The notes under the pieces: model-generated | The model's input: the letters and a program-made list of their open reading frames with translations, nothing else | What the model was told of the DNA's origin: nothing | Database searches by the model: none | Made by a program: the position numbers and the translations under genes | DNA from: Bordetella parapertussis | GTDB lineage: Bacteria; Pseudomonadota; Gammaproteobacteria; Burkholderiales; SG8-41 | NCBI GenBank assembly: GCA_945906815.1 | Contig: CAMDRT010000033.1 | Coordinates: 1-53,384 of the forward strand | DNA length: 53,384 bases | Reading direction: 5' to 3' | Shown here: positions 44,093 to 53,308 of the stretch, one piece after another | Position numbering within the stretch: position 1 is the first letter of the stretch | Layout: each line of letters begins with the position of its first letter

Positions 44093-44800
44093 ATGCCTAG
44101 CCGCTCACGCTTATTGCTGCTTACGCTCGCCCTGCTGCCCGCCTGCGCCAGCCAGCACAGCGCGCCCCCGCGCACGGACGGCGGATTTAATGCTACGCAG
44201 CTCGCGAAATCCGATATTGACCGCGTGGCCGAGGCGCATCAGCGCGAAATTTTTCAGAATCTGCGCGTGCTGGCCGAGAAACTCTATCGCCGCAATCCGC
44301 GCGAGTTAAGCAAAAGCGGGCACAGCACGGTGGATGTCGGCGTGGCGCGCATTTTTGACGTGCATCACGATTGGCGTTTCGCCGAACTGCGCGGTGCACG
44401 CGGCGCCGCGGCGATACAACTCGCGCTGCGTGAGGATTATGCGGGTGACAGGGTGCTAGCCTACATCGTCGGCGTGGCGAGCATGATCCAGGCTGCGTTC
44501 CATGACAAAACAGAATTTTTCATGCTGGATGATCTTGACCCGCAAGGCCTGCACAATGCCGCGCGCAACGTGGAAATCGCGGTGTGGCAACTCTCCAATA
44601 CGCGTAACACACAAGCCCAATTACTGCTGCTTTCCAATGAAGCCGCCGGCGCGGCGATCAATCTGAGCTTCGAACGCGCGTTTGGTAAAGTGATCGCCAG
44701 TCTCGACATCTTGTCGAAAATAGCGGCGGACAAAGGCAAGCGCACGGTGGTCAAAGTATTTCAAACTATCGCCACCGCAGTGTTTCTGCCCATACGATAG
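44093..44800 (+). CDS. Predicted lipoprotein of unknown function
   Basis: 235 residues. LLLLTLALLPAC is a lipoprotein signal with the lipidated Cys at 18, followed by an Asn/Asp-poor linker (ASQHSAPPRTDGG), so outer-membrane targeting is likely. The mature part is helical (QREIFQNLRVLAEKLYRRNP) with repeated small-residue motifs such as AAGAAINLSFERAFGKVIA. The family was not recognised. It converges with relA, five bases apart. There is no clear ribosome binding site, but the lipobox supports the start. Confidence 0.78.
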   Translation: MPSRSRLLLLTLALLPACASQHSAPPRTDGGFNATQLAKSDIDRVAEAHQREIFQNLRVLAEKLYRRNPRELSKSGHSTVDVGVARIFDVHHDWRFAELRGARGAAAIQLALREDYAGDRVLAYIVGVASMIQAAFHDKTEFFMLDDLDPQGLHNAARNVEIAVWQLSNTRNTQAQLLLLSNEAAGAAINLSFERAFGKVIASLDILSKIAADKGKRTVVKVFQTIATAVFLPIR

Positions 44801-44805
44801 TCCGC

Positions 44806-47013
44806 TTAGCGCCGCCCCGCCCGCATCACCCCTTTCACTTCGCGGATCATGGAGAGCACGCGCTTTAACTGATCGAGATGGGTGATTTCCAGCGTGAAGC
44901 GCATGCGCGCGAGCAGGTCACGCGTCAGCGTGTTGGTGGCGGTAACGTTGGCACGTTCGCGCGTGAACACCTCGCTGATATCGCGCAGCAGTCCGGTGCG
45001 ATCGAGCGCTTCGATTTCCACCTCGGCCGGGAAGGTGGCACCAGTGGCCGCGCCCCATTCAGCTGTCACCATGCGCTGCGGATCCAGGCGCTTGACGTTG
45101 GCGCAGCTCGCGCGATGCACGGTGACGCCGCGTCCGCGCGACACAAAACCCACGATCGGCTCCGGCGGTGCAGGCTTACAGCATTTTGCCGGCACCGTCA
45201 GCAGTTTATCCACGCCGACTACCAGCACCCCGCCGCCCCCACCGCCAGCGCTGGCACGCGCTTTGCGCGGTGCAGGCAGGGTTTGCGGCGCCGGTTGCGC
45301 CGCTGGTGCCGGGCGCAGCGCATCCTGCAGACGCCGCGGCCCGATATCACCGCGCCCGATATCCGCCAGAAAATCACTGAGCTTGGCATAGCCCTGTTGT
45401 TCCGCCAGCTGGTCGTGGTTCAAGGCGGTCAGTCCGTGACGCTGCAATTCCTTGTCCAGTGCCGCGCGGCCCTGCGCCACGTCCGTATCGTAGTGCTGGC
45501 GATTAAACCACTGCCGCACTTTGCTGCGCGCGCCCTGACTCTTGAGGTAGCCCAATGGGACATTCAACCAATCGCGACTGGGCCCGCCCTGCGCAACCGT
45601 GGTGACTTCGACTTGCTGGCCGTTGCGCAGCACCGTATTGAGCGGCGCCATTGCGCCATCGACCTTCGCACCGCGGCAACGGTGACCGAGTTCGGTATGC
45701 ACGTGATACGCAAAATCCAGCGGCGTCGATCCGCTGGGCAAATCCACCACTTTGCCCTGCGGCGTAAACACGTAAATGGTATCGTTGAAGAGGCCGGTTC
45801 TAAACTGCTCTGCCAGCTCGCCCGCGTCACGCACCTCGTCTTTCCACTCCAGCACCTGCCGCAGCCACGAAATTTTCTCGTCGTAGCCTTTGGTTTGGCG
45901 CGCCCCCTCCTTGTAGCGCCAGTGCGCAGCGACCCCAAGCTCCGAGCTTTGATGCATATCGTGCGTGCGGATTTGCACTTCGACCGACTTGCCTTCAGGC
46001 CCGATCACCGCGGTGTGCAGCGAGCGGTAATGGTTGGCCTTGGGCTTGGCGATGTAATCGTCGAACTCCTTCGGGATAGGCGACCACAATTGATGCACCA
46101 GGCCCAGGGTGGCATAGCAGTCCTTCACATCGCCCACCAGCACCCGCACCGCGCGCACATCGTAGAGCGCTTCGAAATCCATGCCCTTGCGCTGCATCTT
46201 GTTATAAATGCTGGTGATATGCTTGGGGCGGCCGCTGATCTCGGCTTTGATACGCGCGTGCGCCAGTTCGCCCTTGAGCAGTGCCACCACGTTTTCGATG
46301 TAGCCCTCGCGGTGAACGCGCTTATCGTCGAGCAGGCGCGCGATTTCCTTGTAGGCATCCGGCTGGAGGATCCGAAACGCCAGGTCTTCCAGCTCCCATT
46401 TCAACTGCCATACCCCCAGGCGATTGGCCAGCGGCGCAAAAATATCGCTGCTGAGCTGCGCCTTGTCGCGGCGCGCGGCTTCATCATCGCTCTTCACCGC
46501 GTAGCGCAAATCCTGCGTGTGATCTGCCAACTTGATCAGCACCACACGCACATCCTGCACCATCGCCAGCAGCATTTTGCGCAGCGCTTCGAGCTGCTCT
46601 GCCTCCTCAGCGGGACTGCTGTGACGTAGATCTGCCTTGCGCCGGCTCGACAACACGCCGATGGCGTTCATACGCAGCACGCCTTCGGCCAGATCTGTAA
46701 TGGCCACACCGAATTTATCGCGCATGCGGCGCGCGCCATTGGGCTCCAGCTCCAGCGCCGGCCACAACAAGGCGGCAGCCACCGCTTCGTGCCCCAAGCG
46801 CAAATCGTTGAGCAAGGACACCACACCCATGACATGCGTGAGCACCGCTACGCCATGGGCCAGTGTTTTGCCCTCATATAACTGCGTGACATGCGCAACC
46901 ACCTCGCGCAGCGTTTGCGCGGCGGCAGCCGATTCGTGCACGGCAATCGCATCGATCCACGCCGCTGTTGCGGAGGCGGGGGTTACCCGCTTAAGAGGGG
47001 TCGCTTTGACCAC
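44806..47013 (-). CDS. relA: GTP pyrophosphokinase RelA, (p)ppGpp synthetase
   Basis: 735 residues from GTG 47013. The N-terminal hydrolase-like domain has LLWPALELEPNG where active SpoT/Rel enzymes have the HD motif, so hydrolysis should be lost. The synthetase domain includes YDVRAVRVLVGDVKDCYATLG, KPKANHYRSLHTAV and VEVQIRTHDMHQSSE. A TGS domain follows (VFTPQGKVVDLPSGSTPLDFAYHVHTELG, in parts), and an ACT domain closes the protein (IEALDRTGLLRDISEVF). It makes the starvation alarmone on the ribosome. This is the monofunctional RelA of beta/gammaproteobacteria. Confidence 0.96.
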   Translation of the reverse strand: MVKATPLKRVTPASATAAWIDAIAVHESAAAAQTLREVVAHVTQLYEGKTLAHGVAVLTHVMGVVSLLNDLRLGHEAVAAALLWPALELEPNGARRMRDKFGVAITDLAEGVLRMNAIGVLSSRRKADLRHSSPAEEAEQLEALRKMLLAMVQDVRVVLIKLADHTQDLRYAVKSDDEAARRDKAQLSSDIFAPLANRLGVWQLKWELEDLAFRILQPDAYKEIARLLDDKRVHREGYIENVVALLKGELAHARIKAEISGRPKHITSIYNKMQRKGMDFEALYDVRAVRVLVGDVKDCYATLGLVHQLWSPIPKEFDDYIAKPKANHYRSLHTAVIGPEGKSVEVQIRTHDMHQSSELGVAAHWRYKEGARQTKGYDEKISWLRQVLEWKDEVRDAGELAEQFRTGLFNDTIYVFTPQGKVVDLPSGSTPLDFAYHVHTELGHRCRGAKVDGAMAPLNTVLRNGQQVEVTTVAQGGPSRDWLNVPLGYLKSQGARSKVRQWFNRQHYDTDVAQGRAALDKELQRHGLTALNHDQLAEQQGYAKLSDFLADIGRGDIGPRRLQDALRPAPAAQPAPQTLPAPRKARASAGGGGGGVLVVGVDKLLTVPAKCCKPAPPEPIVGFVSRGRGVTVHRASCANVKRLDPQRMVTAEWGAATGATFPAEVEIEALDRTGLLRDISEVFTRERANVTATNTLTRDLLARMRFTLEITHLDQLKRVLSMIREVKGVMRAGRR

Positions 47014-47093
47014 AGGATAGAGCCACTACCGCGTAGGGCCGCGAGCGCCTGCAGCCGACGCCCGTCCACGATTTAACGGCGTCACGCAAGGGA

Positions 47094-48308
47094 TCACACC
47101 GCCACCGCTGTCACGTCGTAACTAAACAACCATTCGTAGCGCTGCCGCACCTTCTCGGCCGTCCATTCGCGATCGACATAGGCCTGCGCGGCAGCGGCAT
47201 CGGCCAGCGTGCGGCTCTGAAAACGCCGCCCATTCTCGGCCGAGCCCAACACCACTTTAGTGGTGCGTTCCTTGCGCGCCTGCTCGTAACGCGCGAGGCC
47301 CTGTTCAACATTGCCCGCGGCGTCCAGCGCACGCCCCAGTATATAACCGTCTTCCAGTGACATCGCAGCACCTTGCGCCAGCATCGGCAGCATCGAATGG
47401 CAGGCGTCACCCAGCAAACTCACACGGCCTACGCTCCACGTCTCCAGCGGCGCGCGTCCCATCAGCGCCCATTTGTAGGGCGTGGCGAAGTTGTCGATCA
47501 TGCAGTGGATATCTGCGTTCCAGCCCTCGAAACAGGCGTGGCATTCTGCATGCGTGCCGCTGGCGCTCCACGATTCGACCTGCCAATCATCGCGCTCGAT
47601 GATGCCGTTGAAATTCATGTACTCGCCGCGATGCACCGGGTAATGCACCACATGCCCGCCCGGCCCCACCCAGTTGGTGCCGATCATGCGGCGCATGTGT
47701 GGCGGCAGCTTGTCCATCGGGATCACCCCGCGCCATGACAGCATGCCGGTGAACGCCGGCTGGTCGTCCCCGAATAGCGTCTGCCGTATGCGCGAGTGCA
47801 CACCGTCCGCACCGATCAGGGCATCACCGCTGGCAGTCAGTGGCATGCCGTTGCTCGCGTAGTGCAGCGTGACGCCATGCGCGGACTGCTCAAAGCCGGT
47901 AGCACGCGCCTGCAGATGAATCGCATCCGCTTTCTCACGCCGCACAGCGTCGGCCAGCACCCCCAGCAAATCCGGGCGATACGCCAGATAGTGCGCAAAG
48001 CCATAGCGCTCGGCCCCGTCCGCTCCCACTTCGAACAGTTTCCAGGTCTGGCCGCTGTCCCACAGCCGTATTTCCTTGCCCGCCGCCTCGCACGCGAGCG
48101 CACGGAATGCCTCCAGCACACCCAGTTCGTGCAATACACGGATGCCATTGGCGCTTAATTGCAGGCCGGCGCCGACCTCGCGCAATTCGGGCGCCTGTTC
48201 ATAGACGTCGACGTCGTAGCCGCGTTTGAGCAAGGCCAGTGCGGCCGTCAGACCGCCGAGGCCGCCGCCGACGATGAGGATGTGCGGTTTGCTGGATAGG
48301 GATGCCAT
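47094..48308 (-). CDS. FAD-dependent monooxygenase (aromatic hydroxylase type)
   Basis: 404 residues. The N-terminal HILIVGGGLGGLTAALALLKRGYDVDVYEQAPE binds FAD (in parts), DALIGADGVHSRIRQTLFG is the DG motif, and VSLLGDACHSMLPMLAQGAAMSLEDGYIL is the GD motif. The layout fits salicylate/3-hydroxybenzoate hydroxylases (group A, one component). It hydroxylates an aromatic acid with NAD(P)H and O2 in the cytosol. No ring-cleavage gene is adjacent, so the pathway is uncertain. No strong ribosome binding site is seen before ATG 48308. Confidence 0.9.
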   Translation of the reverse strand: MASLSSKPHILIVGGGLGGLTAALALLKRGYDVDVYEQAPELREVGAGLQLSANGIRVLHELGVLEAFRALACEAAGKEIRLWDSGQTWKLFEVGADGAERYGFAHYLAYRPDLLGVLADAVRREKADAIHLQARATGFEQSAHGVTLHYASNGMPLTASGDALIGADGVHSRIRQTLFGDDQPAFTGMLSWRGVIPMDKLPPHMRRMIGTNWVGPGGHVVHYPVHRGEYMNFNGIIERDDWQVESWSASGTHAECHACFEGWNADIHCMIDNFATPYKWALMGRAPLETWSVGRVSLLGDACHSMLPMLAQGAAMSLEDGYILGRALDAAGNVEQGLARYEQARKERTTKVVLGSAENGRRFQSRTLADAAAAQAYVDREWTAEKVRQRYEWLFSYDVTAVAV

Positions 48309-48366
48309 AGGGAGATTATAAGTTGAGATTCATCCGCCGTGGCCAGCGCGGAAACAAGCTGCACGC

Positions 48367-48771
48367 TCAATCACCGGCCGCCCGAAACGCCGCCTCCACC
48401 GCGCGCACCAGTGAAGGATGCAGCGTGCCTAAAGCGGGCGCTTCTCCATGGGGGGCTGCCGGCGGGACGGAGAACCAATCCGTGGTGTACGGCAGATCGA
48501 GAATCTGTCGCAGATCGAATTTGGTGTCGTAACTCAGGCCGGCGGCTGCATAGGCTAGCGGATTTCGGCTGCGCAGAATTGCAAATTCTCCGCGATACAG
48601 CGTGGTAGTACGCTGACTGGTGCCATAAGCGACACGCACCTCGAACTGCGGCGCGTCATCGTCGAAAACCGTAACGATAAGCGCAGGTCGTGGCTTCGGG
48701 CGCGGATGCATGTCGTCGGGGAAATGACACCACACGATTTCGCCAGCAGTGGGTTCGCCCCACCATTTCAT
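48367..48771 (-). CDS. PemK/MazF-like toxin, type II toxin-antitoxin
   Basis: 134 residues starting MKWWGEPTAGEIVWCHFPDD. GEIVW-x-x-FPD followed by KPRPALIVTVF is the core of the PemK/MazF endoribonuclease fold. It is longer than classical MazF (about 110 residues), with an Ala-rich tail. Its ATG overlaps the antitoxin stop by four bases. These toxins cleave mRNA when the antitoxin is degraded. The match is moderate; an SH3-like barrel protein with another role is possible. Confidence 0.65.
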   Translation of the reverse strand: MKWWGEPTAGEIVWCHFPDDMHPRPKPRPALIVTVFDDDAPQFEVRVAYGTSQRTTTLYRGEFAILRSRNPLAYAAAGLSYDTKFDLRQILDLPYTTDWFSVPPAAPHGEAPALGTLHPSLVRAVEAAFRAAGD

Positions 48772-49061
48772 TTCACCACCGTCTCACTCTCGAACAAACT
48801 GGAGCGCACCGAGCGCTTGCTAGTGCGCGGCACGCGCTTTTTGATTTGCCGAATTTGCGCAGCGCTCAGCGCGCCATCATCGGGTTCGTACTGAGGCAGA
48901 ATTTTTATCGCCAACTCGTGCAAGGCCTGATGTATCGCTTGTGTCTCATCGACACCCAGACGCTCAGCGAGGCGCTTCGCGGTTTCTCGAGTCACACCGC
49001 CCGGGCTGTCAGACGCGCGATAGCGGAACGCAATTTGGTTGGCGATTAACTTGGTCGGCAT
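48768..49061 (-). CDS. Small antitoxin-like protein of the toxin pair
   Basis: 97 residues from ATG 49061; the longer frame adds four residues. The middle helix-rich segment GVTRETAKRLAERLGVDETQAIHQALHELA resembles ribbon/helix DNA-binding antitoxins, and the basic C-terminus (IKKRVPRTSKRSVR) may contact DNA or toxin. It directly precedes and overlaps the toxin. A promoter with a palindrome over its -10 region lies upstream, which fits autorepression. The family was not recognised with certainty. Confidence 0.6.
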   Translation of the reverse strand: MPTKLIANQIAFRYRASDSPGGVTRETAKRLAERLGVDETQAIHQALHELAIKILPQYEPDDGALSAAQIRQIKKRVPRTSKRSVRSSLFESETVVK

Positions 49062-49076
49062 GCTGAACCTCATCGT

Positions 49077-49116
49077 AAGATATCTATAAGATATCCAATA
49101 AGCAATAAAATGTCAA
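49077..49116 (-). promoter_or_regulatory. Toxin-antitoxin promoter with operator palindrome
   Basis: On the minus strand, TTGACA (49116-49111), a 17-base spacer and TATCTT (49093-49088) form a sigma-70 promoter. A near-palindrome AAGATATCTATAAGATATCC (49077-49096, plus strand; two GATATC half-sites) overlaps the -10, an ideal place for antitoxin binding. The ATG is 16 bases from the palindrome. Confidence 0.6.
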
Positions 49117-49210
49117 TCCAGAAAAATCCCCTTCCAGGCTGAGAGCTATCTTGCCCCTTACTGTTTTCGTAACCCAGTGCATGACATAAGCTATTGTTTT
49201 TATGTATATT

Positions 49211-51592
49211 TTACAATTCCTCCGGATCAGGCACCGCATCCCCCGCTATCTGCGTCTGCCAGTAGCGCCGGTAGCTCGCGCGATGCGGCGTGACCCGGAT
49301 GGCGTCGCTCGCACCCAAGTGCAGGGTCAGCGCGCCGTCGCGGTCGGTGCGATAGACATGACTGCCGTGGCGTAAATAACGTTCTTCGACATCGGGGTGC
49401 GGATGGCCAAATCGATTGCGATAGCCCACTGCGTAAATCACGATGCGCGGATCAACCGCCTGCACGAACGCCGCTGTCGACGAGGTTTTGCTGCCGTGAT
49501 GCGGCGCCAGCAACACCTGCGCACGCAACGCCTCGCGCGCGGACGCCAGCAACTGCTGCTCCGCGCGCGCTTCGATATCCGCAGGTATCAACACCGCAGC
49601 ATGGCGTGTCGCAATGCGCAGCACGCAGCCGCGATTGTTGTCCTTGATCAATGCATCGTCATAGCTGTCACGGGCCGGATGCAGCATCTCGAAGCGCACA
49701 CCGTCCCATGTCCAGCTTTGCCCCGCGTAACAGTGCATGGATTTGTTGGCCTCGAAGCGCAGCGGGTCAAGGTCGGGCACCGAGGTCAGCAGTTGCGCCA
49801 CCGGCATTGCCTGCAACACCGATGAGGCGCCGCCGTAGTGGTCGATGTCATCATGGCTTACGATCAACCTGTCCAGCGCCTTGACCCCTGCCGCACGCAG
49901 ATACGGCACGATCATGCGATTACCGGCGTCGGCTTGCGGGCCGTACGCAGGACCGCTGTCAAACAGCAGCGCGTGATGGCGCGTGCGCGCCACCACGGCA
50001 AGACCCTGACCCACGTCAAGCACCGTGAGTTGCAACTCGCCCTCTGGCAAAGGTGGCGGCGCCGCAAGGAACAACGGCAAAAATGCCGCCGCTCCCGTCC
50101 AGCGCAAAGGGAAGCCGCGCGGCAATAACAAGATCACCGCCCCAAACGCCGCCACCAGCACCGTCCATCCCGGCGGTGCATGCTGTTGCCATACGGCCAC
50201 CGGAAGATGGCTCATCCACGCCAGCGCCAGCCCGCACCCCGCCATAATGCCATGCGCGAGCTGCAGCACCCCATCAAACGGCAGCCACATGCCCGCCAGC
50301 GTCAGCGGCACCACCACCAGGCTCACCAGCGGAATCGCCAGCGCATTGGCCAGCGGCGAAATTATTGACACCTGCTGAAACATCGCCAGCAGCGCCGGCA
50401 TCAGCGCCAGGGTTACCGCCCACTGTACCCGTGCCCAGGTGAGCAGCCAGTGCGCTGTGCCAACCCGCCCCACGCTCACGTACAAAATCACCGCCACTGC
50501 GCCAAACGACAGCCAAAAGCCAGCAGCCAGCAGCGCCCACGGATCGATCAGCACCACCACCAGCAGCGCCACGCTTAGCACCGCCAGCGCCGAACTCATG
50601 CGATTCAGCCACAGCGCCACCGCCACCACCGCCAACATATAGAGCGTGCGTTGCGCCGGTACTTCATAGCCCGCTAGCAGGGTGTAGATGAGCGCCGCCG
50701 TCAGTCCTGCCAGCACCGCGGCCTTGCGCGCGGGCAGCCGCAACGTGAGGCGCGCGCTGCGCCGCCACAGGCCGTAGGCCAACGCAAATATCAGCCCCGA
50801 CACCAGGGTCACATGCAGTCCGGAAATCGACATCAAATGATTGACGCCGGTGCGGGTAAAAATCTGCCACTGATCCGCAGCTATGGCGCGCTGGTCGCCG
50901 ATCGCCAGTGCCGCCAGCACGCCGGCATAAGGCTGCTCGGGCAGCGCCTGCAGTATGCGTGCACGCAGCCGCTCGCGCGTGGCTTCGATCCAGTATACGG
51001 GCCGGTGAACCATCGCATCGATGCGGCGGCTGCCGCTTTTAGGACGCACGCTACCGGTGGCGCGCAAATCGCGTTCAAACAGCCATGCTTCGTAATCAAA
51101 GCCATGCGGATTGGCGCTGCCGCGCGGGCGCCGCAGACGCACCGTGAGTTGCCAGCGTTCGCCGGGCTTGAGCTCTGGCAAGGTGCCGCGGCTAGCCTCT
51201 TGGGCCACACTGCCCCACCAGCTCAGCACGATATGCGAGGGCACCACAGCGTGCGGCGTGATCACCCGTTCGACATCAAACTCAAAGCGCACGCTGCGCT
51301 CATAGTGTTGCGGCAGACTGGCCACCACCCCCACGATTTGCACATCGCGCCCTTCCCACTCGGGTGGCAGCGCGTCGTTGATGCGCCACTGCGCGCGTGT
51401 GGCGGCATAGAAGAATCCCGCACTCACGCAGCATACCGCCATCACCACCGCAAACAAGCCGCGCTGAGTACGTGCCAGCCATGCCAGCACCAGCAATGGC
51501 GGCAGCGCAGCCGCCCACGCCAGCGGCGGCAGCAGCGCTTGTTGCTGCAGCAGTGCGATCCCCGCCACGAAAAGAATGATGAAGAAGGGCAA
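49211..51592 (-). CDS. comEC: ComEC/Rec2 DNA-uptake channel
   Basis: 793 residues, starting at a TTG; an in-frame stop lies just upstream and no ATG is available. The N-terminal helices are followed by an OB-like DUF4131 region (EGRDVQIVGVVASLPQ) and the multi-pass Competence domain (ALAIGDQRAIAADQWQIFTRTGVNHLMSISGLH, in parts). The C-terminal metallo-beta-lactamase-like domain has DVGQGLAVV and the metal motif SHDDIDH at 579-585. ComEC moves transforming DNA across the inner membrane, so natural competence is possible. It is divergent from DUF2062, with about 32 bases between starts. Confidence 0.95.
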   Translation of the reverse strand: MPFFIILFVAGIALLQQQALLPPLAWAAALPPLLVLAWLARTQRGLFAVVMAVCCVSAGFFYAATRAQWRINDALPPEWEGRDVQIVGVVASLPQHYERSVRFEFDVERVITPHAVVPSHIVLSWWGSVAQEASRGTLPELKPGERWQLTVRLRRPRGSANPHGFDYEAWLFERDLRATGSVRPKSGSRRIDAMVHRPVYWIEATRERLRARILQALPEQPYAGVLAALAIGDQRAIAADQWQIFTRTGVNHLMSISGLHVTLVSGLIFALAYGLWRRSARLTLRLPARKAAVLAGLTAALIYTLLAGYEVPAQRTLYMLAVVAVALWLNRMSSALAVLSVALLVVVLIDPWALLAAGFWLSFGAVAVILYVSVGRVGTAHWLLTWARVQWAVTLALMPALLAMFQQVSIISPLANALAIPLVSLVVVPLTLAGMWLPFDGVLQLAHGIMAGCGLALAWMSHLPVAVWQQHAPPGWTVLVAAFGAVILLLPRGFPLRWTGAAAFLPLFLAAPPPLPEGELQLTVLDVGQGLAVVARTRHHALLFDSGPAYGPQADAGNRMIVPYLRAAGVKALDRLIVSHDDIDHYGGASSVLQAMPVAQLLTSVPDLDPLRFEANKSMHCYAGQSWTWDGVRFEMLHPARDSYDDALIKDNNRGCVLRIATRHAAVLIPADIEARAEQQLLASAREALRAQVLLAPHHGSKTSSTAAFVQAVDPRIVIYAVGYRNRFGHPHPDVEERYLRHGSHVYRTDRDGALTLHLGASDAIRVTPHRASYRRYWQTQIAGDAVPDPEEL

Positions 51593-51624
51593 TGTGATCC
51601 AGGAATATCGCTACAATAAACCAC

Positions 51625-52191
51625 ATGTTACGCAAGTATCTGCGGCGCGTGCTGCCCAGCCATCAAGCGATCCGCGACAACCGTTACATCGCGCGTTTTG
51701 GCAACCGCCTGCAACATCATAACCTGTGGCATTTGCATCGCCGCTCGGTGGCGGGTGGGGTGGCGGCCGGGCTCTTCGCCGGCATGATACCCGGCAGCAA
51801 TCCGGTGCAGTTCAGCGCCGGTGCCTTGCTCGCGATTGGCTTCAGGGTCAATCTGCCGCTGTCGATGCTGGTGACGCTGTATTCCAATCCGTTCACGATC
51901 GTGCCGCTGTATCTGATGGCGTTCAAGCTGGGGCAATGGGCGCTGTGGCAAAACGGCGCTGAACTGCCGCAATTCGAGCTCGGCGTCGAAGGCCAGGGCA
52001 CCATGGCCTGGTTAGGCGCCGCACTGCAATGGCTGACCAGTGCCGGCAAACCGCTGCTGATCGGCTTGCCGCTGCTTGCGCTACTGCTCGCGCTCATCGG
52101 ATACTGTGTCAGCGATTGGGCGTGGCGCCTGGGTGTGTTGTGGCAGTGGCGCCAGCGCAAACTGAAACGTGCCAGGAAATCATCGCCATGA
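51625..52191 (+). CDS. DUF2062 membrane protein
   Basis: 188 residues. The N-terminal LRRVLPSHQAIRDNRYIARFGNRL and VAAGLFAGMIPGSNPVQFSAGALLAIGFRVNLPLSMLVTLYSNPFTIVPLYL (in parts) form the DUF2062 core. Three hydrophobic helices and a basic C-terminus suggest an inner-membrane protein. Function unknown, although it is often a neighbour of comEC in betaproteobacteria. It overlaps alkA by four bases. Confidence 0.88.
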   Translation: MLRKYLRRVLPSHQAIRDNRYIARFGNRLQHHNLWHLHRRSVAGGVAAGLFAGMIPGSNPVQFSAGALLAIGFRVNLPLSMLVTLYSNPFTIVPLYLMAFKLGQWALWQNGAELPQFELGVEGQGTMAWLGAALQWLTSAGKPLLIGLPLLALLLALIGYCVSDWAWRLGVLWQWRQRKLKRARKSSP

Positions 52192-52805
52192 AACCCCGTT
52201 ATTGGACGCGCGCCACCACCGAGCTTGCCGCTCGCGATGCGGTGATGAAAAAACTCATCGCCCAGCACACAACGCTCACCCTGGGCAGCCGCGGCGACGC
52301 CTTTCAGACGCTGGCGCGCGCCATCGTCGGTCAGCAGATTTCGGTGAAGGCTGCGCAAAGCGTGTGGAACCGCTTCGTGGCGGCACATGGTGTGGTAGCG
52401 CCTGCAGTGATTGCCGCATCCAGCGTAGAAAAGTTGCGTGGCTGTGGGCTTTCCGGGCAAAAATCGGGCTACATCCTCGATCTTGCAACGCGCTTTGATG
52501 ATGGACGTCTGCAACCGGCGGGCTGGAAACGGCTGCCGGACGAAGCGTTGATCGCACAGTTGATTCAGGTCAAAGGCATCGGCCGCTGGACCGCCGAAAT
52601 GTTCATGATTTTTAATTTGACCCGGCCTGATGTATTTCCGCTAGGTGACCTGGGTTTGCAAAAGGCCATGACCTTGCATTACAACCGTGGCCGCACCCTG
52701 ACCCCGGCACGCATGCAGCGCCTAGGTGCTCAGTGGGCACCGTGGCGCTCGGTCGCTACCTGGTATCTGTGGCGCAGCCTTGACCCGCTGCCTGTTGAAT
52801 ACTAA
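52188..52805 (+). CDS. DNA-3-methyladenine glycosylase II (AlkA-like)
   Basis: 205 residues from ATG 52188. The helix-hairpin-helix is LIQVKGIGRWTAEMF (125-139), and the catalytic Asp154 is in FPLGDLGLQKA. The N-terminal ARAIVGQQISVKAAQSVWNRF is the conserved AlkA helix. The short length matches bacterial AlkA proteins lacking the N-terminal Ada-like extension. It removes alkylated bases such as 3-methyladenine by base excision. It is translationally coupled to DUF2062. Confidence 0.93.
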   Translation: MKPRYWTRATTELAARDAVMKKLIAQHTTLTLGSRGDAFQTLARAIVGQQISVKAAQSVWNRFVAAHGVVAPAVIAASSVEKLRGCGLSGQKSGYILDLATRFDDGRLQPAGWKRLPDEALIAQLIQVKGIGRWTAEMFMIFNLTRPDVFPLGDLGLQKAMTLHYNRGRTLTPARMQRLGAQWAPWRSVATWYLWRSLDPLPVEY

Positions 52806-52833
52806 ATATTTGTTTTTATTGTTTTTTTGACAA

Positions 52834-53178
52834 ATGACCCACACCGAATTCATCGCAGCCTATCGCGCGGGAACCCTCATCGTCGAATTCGATGCGGCGC
52901 TTGCGGGCAAATTTCTGAGTGCGCGACTGTTGCTGCCACTGCTGATGTTGCCGCTGCTGGGCGCGGGCGTGGCAGTGGCGCTGCTGGGCTGGGTCTGGAG
53001 CGGGCTGGCGCTGATCGCGCTCGGCATGGTTGCGCCGCGACTCATCAAACGTGGCGCCCCGCGCTTTTTGCTGACACAGATGCTGCACGACGAAAAACTT
53101 TACGCGGATGCGCAGCGCGCCGGCCTCATGCGCTTCGAGACACCTGAGCCGAAAAATGCGGGGACAGCGGCGCCCTAA
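52834..53178 (+). CDS. Small membrane protein, unknown
   Basis: 114 residues. A central hydrophobic hairpin (LLLPLLMLPLLGAGVAVALLGWVWSGLALIALGMVA, in parts) gives two transmembrane helices. The N-terminus TEFIAAYRAGTLIVEFDAALAGKFLS and the C-terminus FLLTQMLHDEKLYADAQRAGLMRFE are cytoplasmic candidates. It resembles small uncharacterised betaproteobacterial membrane proteins; no function is known. It lies 28 bases after alkA and is probably in its operon. Confidence 0.75.
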   Translation: MTHTEFIAAYRAGTLIVEFDAALAGKFLSARLLLPLLMLPLLGAGVAVALLGWVWSGLALIALGMVAPRLIKRGAPRFLLTQMLHDEKLYADAQRAGLMRFETPEPKNAGTAAP

Positions 53179-53308
53179 GCAGCAGCCTGCGATTGGGGCG
53201 GTAATGCAGTAACCCTAAAACCGACAGATCAGCCACAGAGTTTCCCAATCCCGCGTGCGGGCCAGGCGTTCGCAAACAAACATGGAGCGGGGTGTTTTGT
53301 TTCTTATG

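Noticed and set aside
44878..46629. Long plus-strand ORF of 583 codons
   Set aside because: Antisense to relA, whose domains are unmistakable; the product is a low-information Arg/His-rich shadow.
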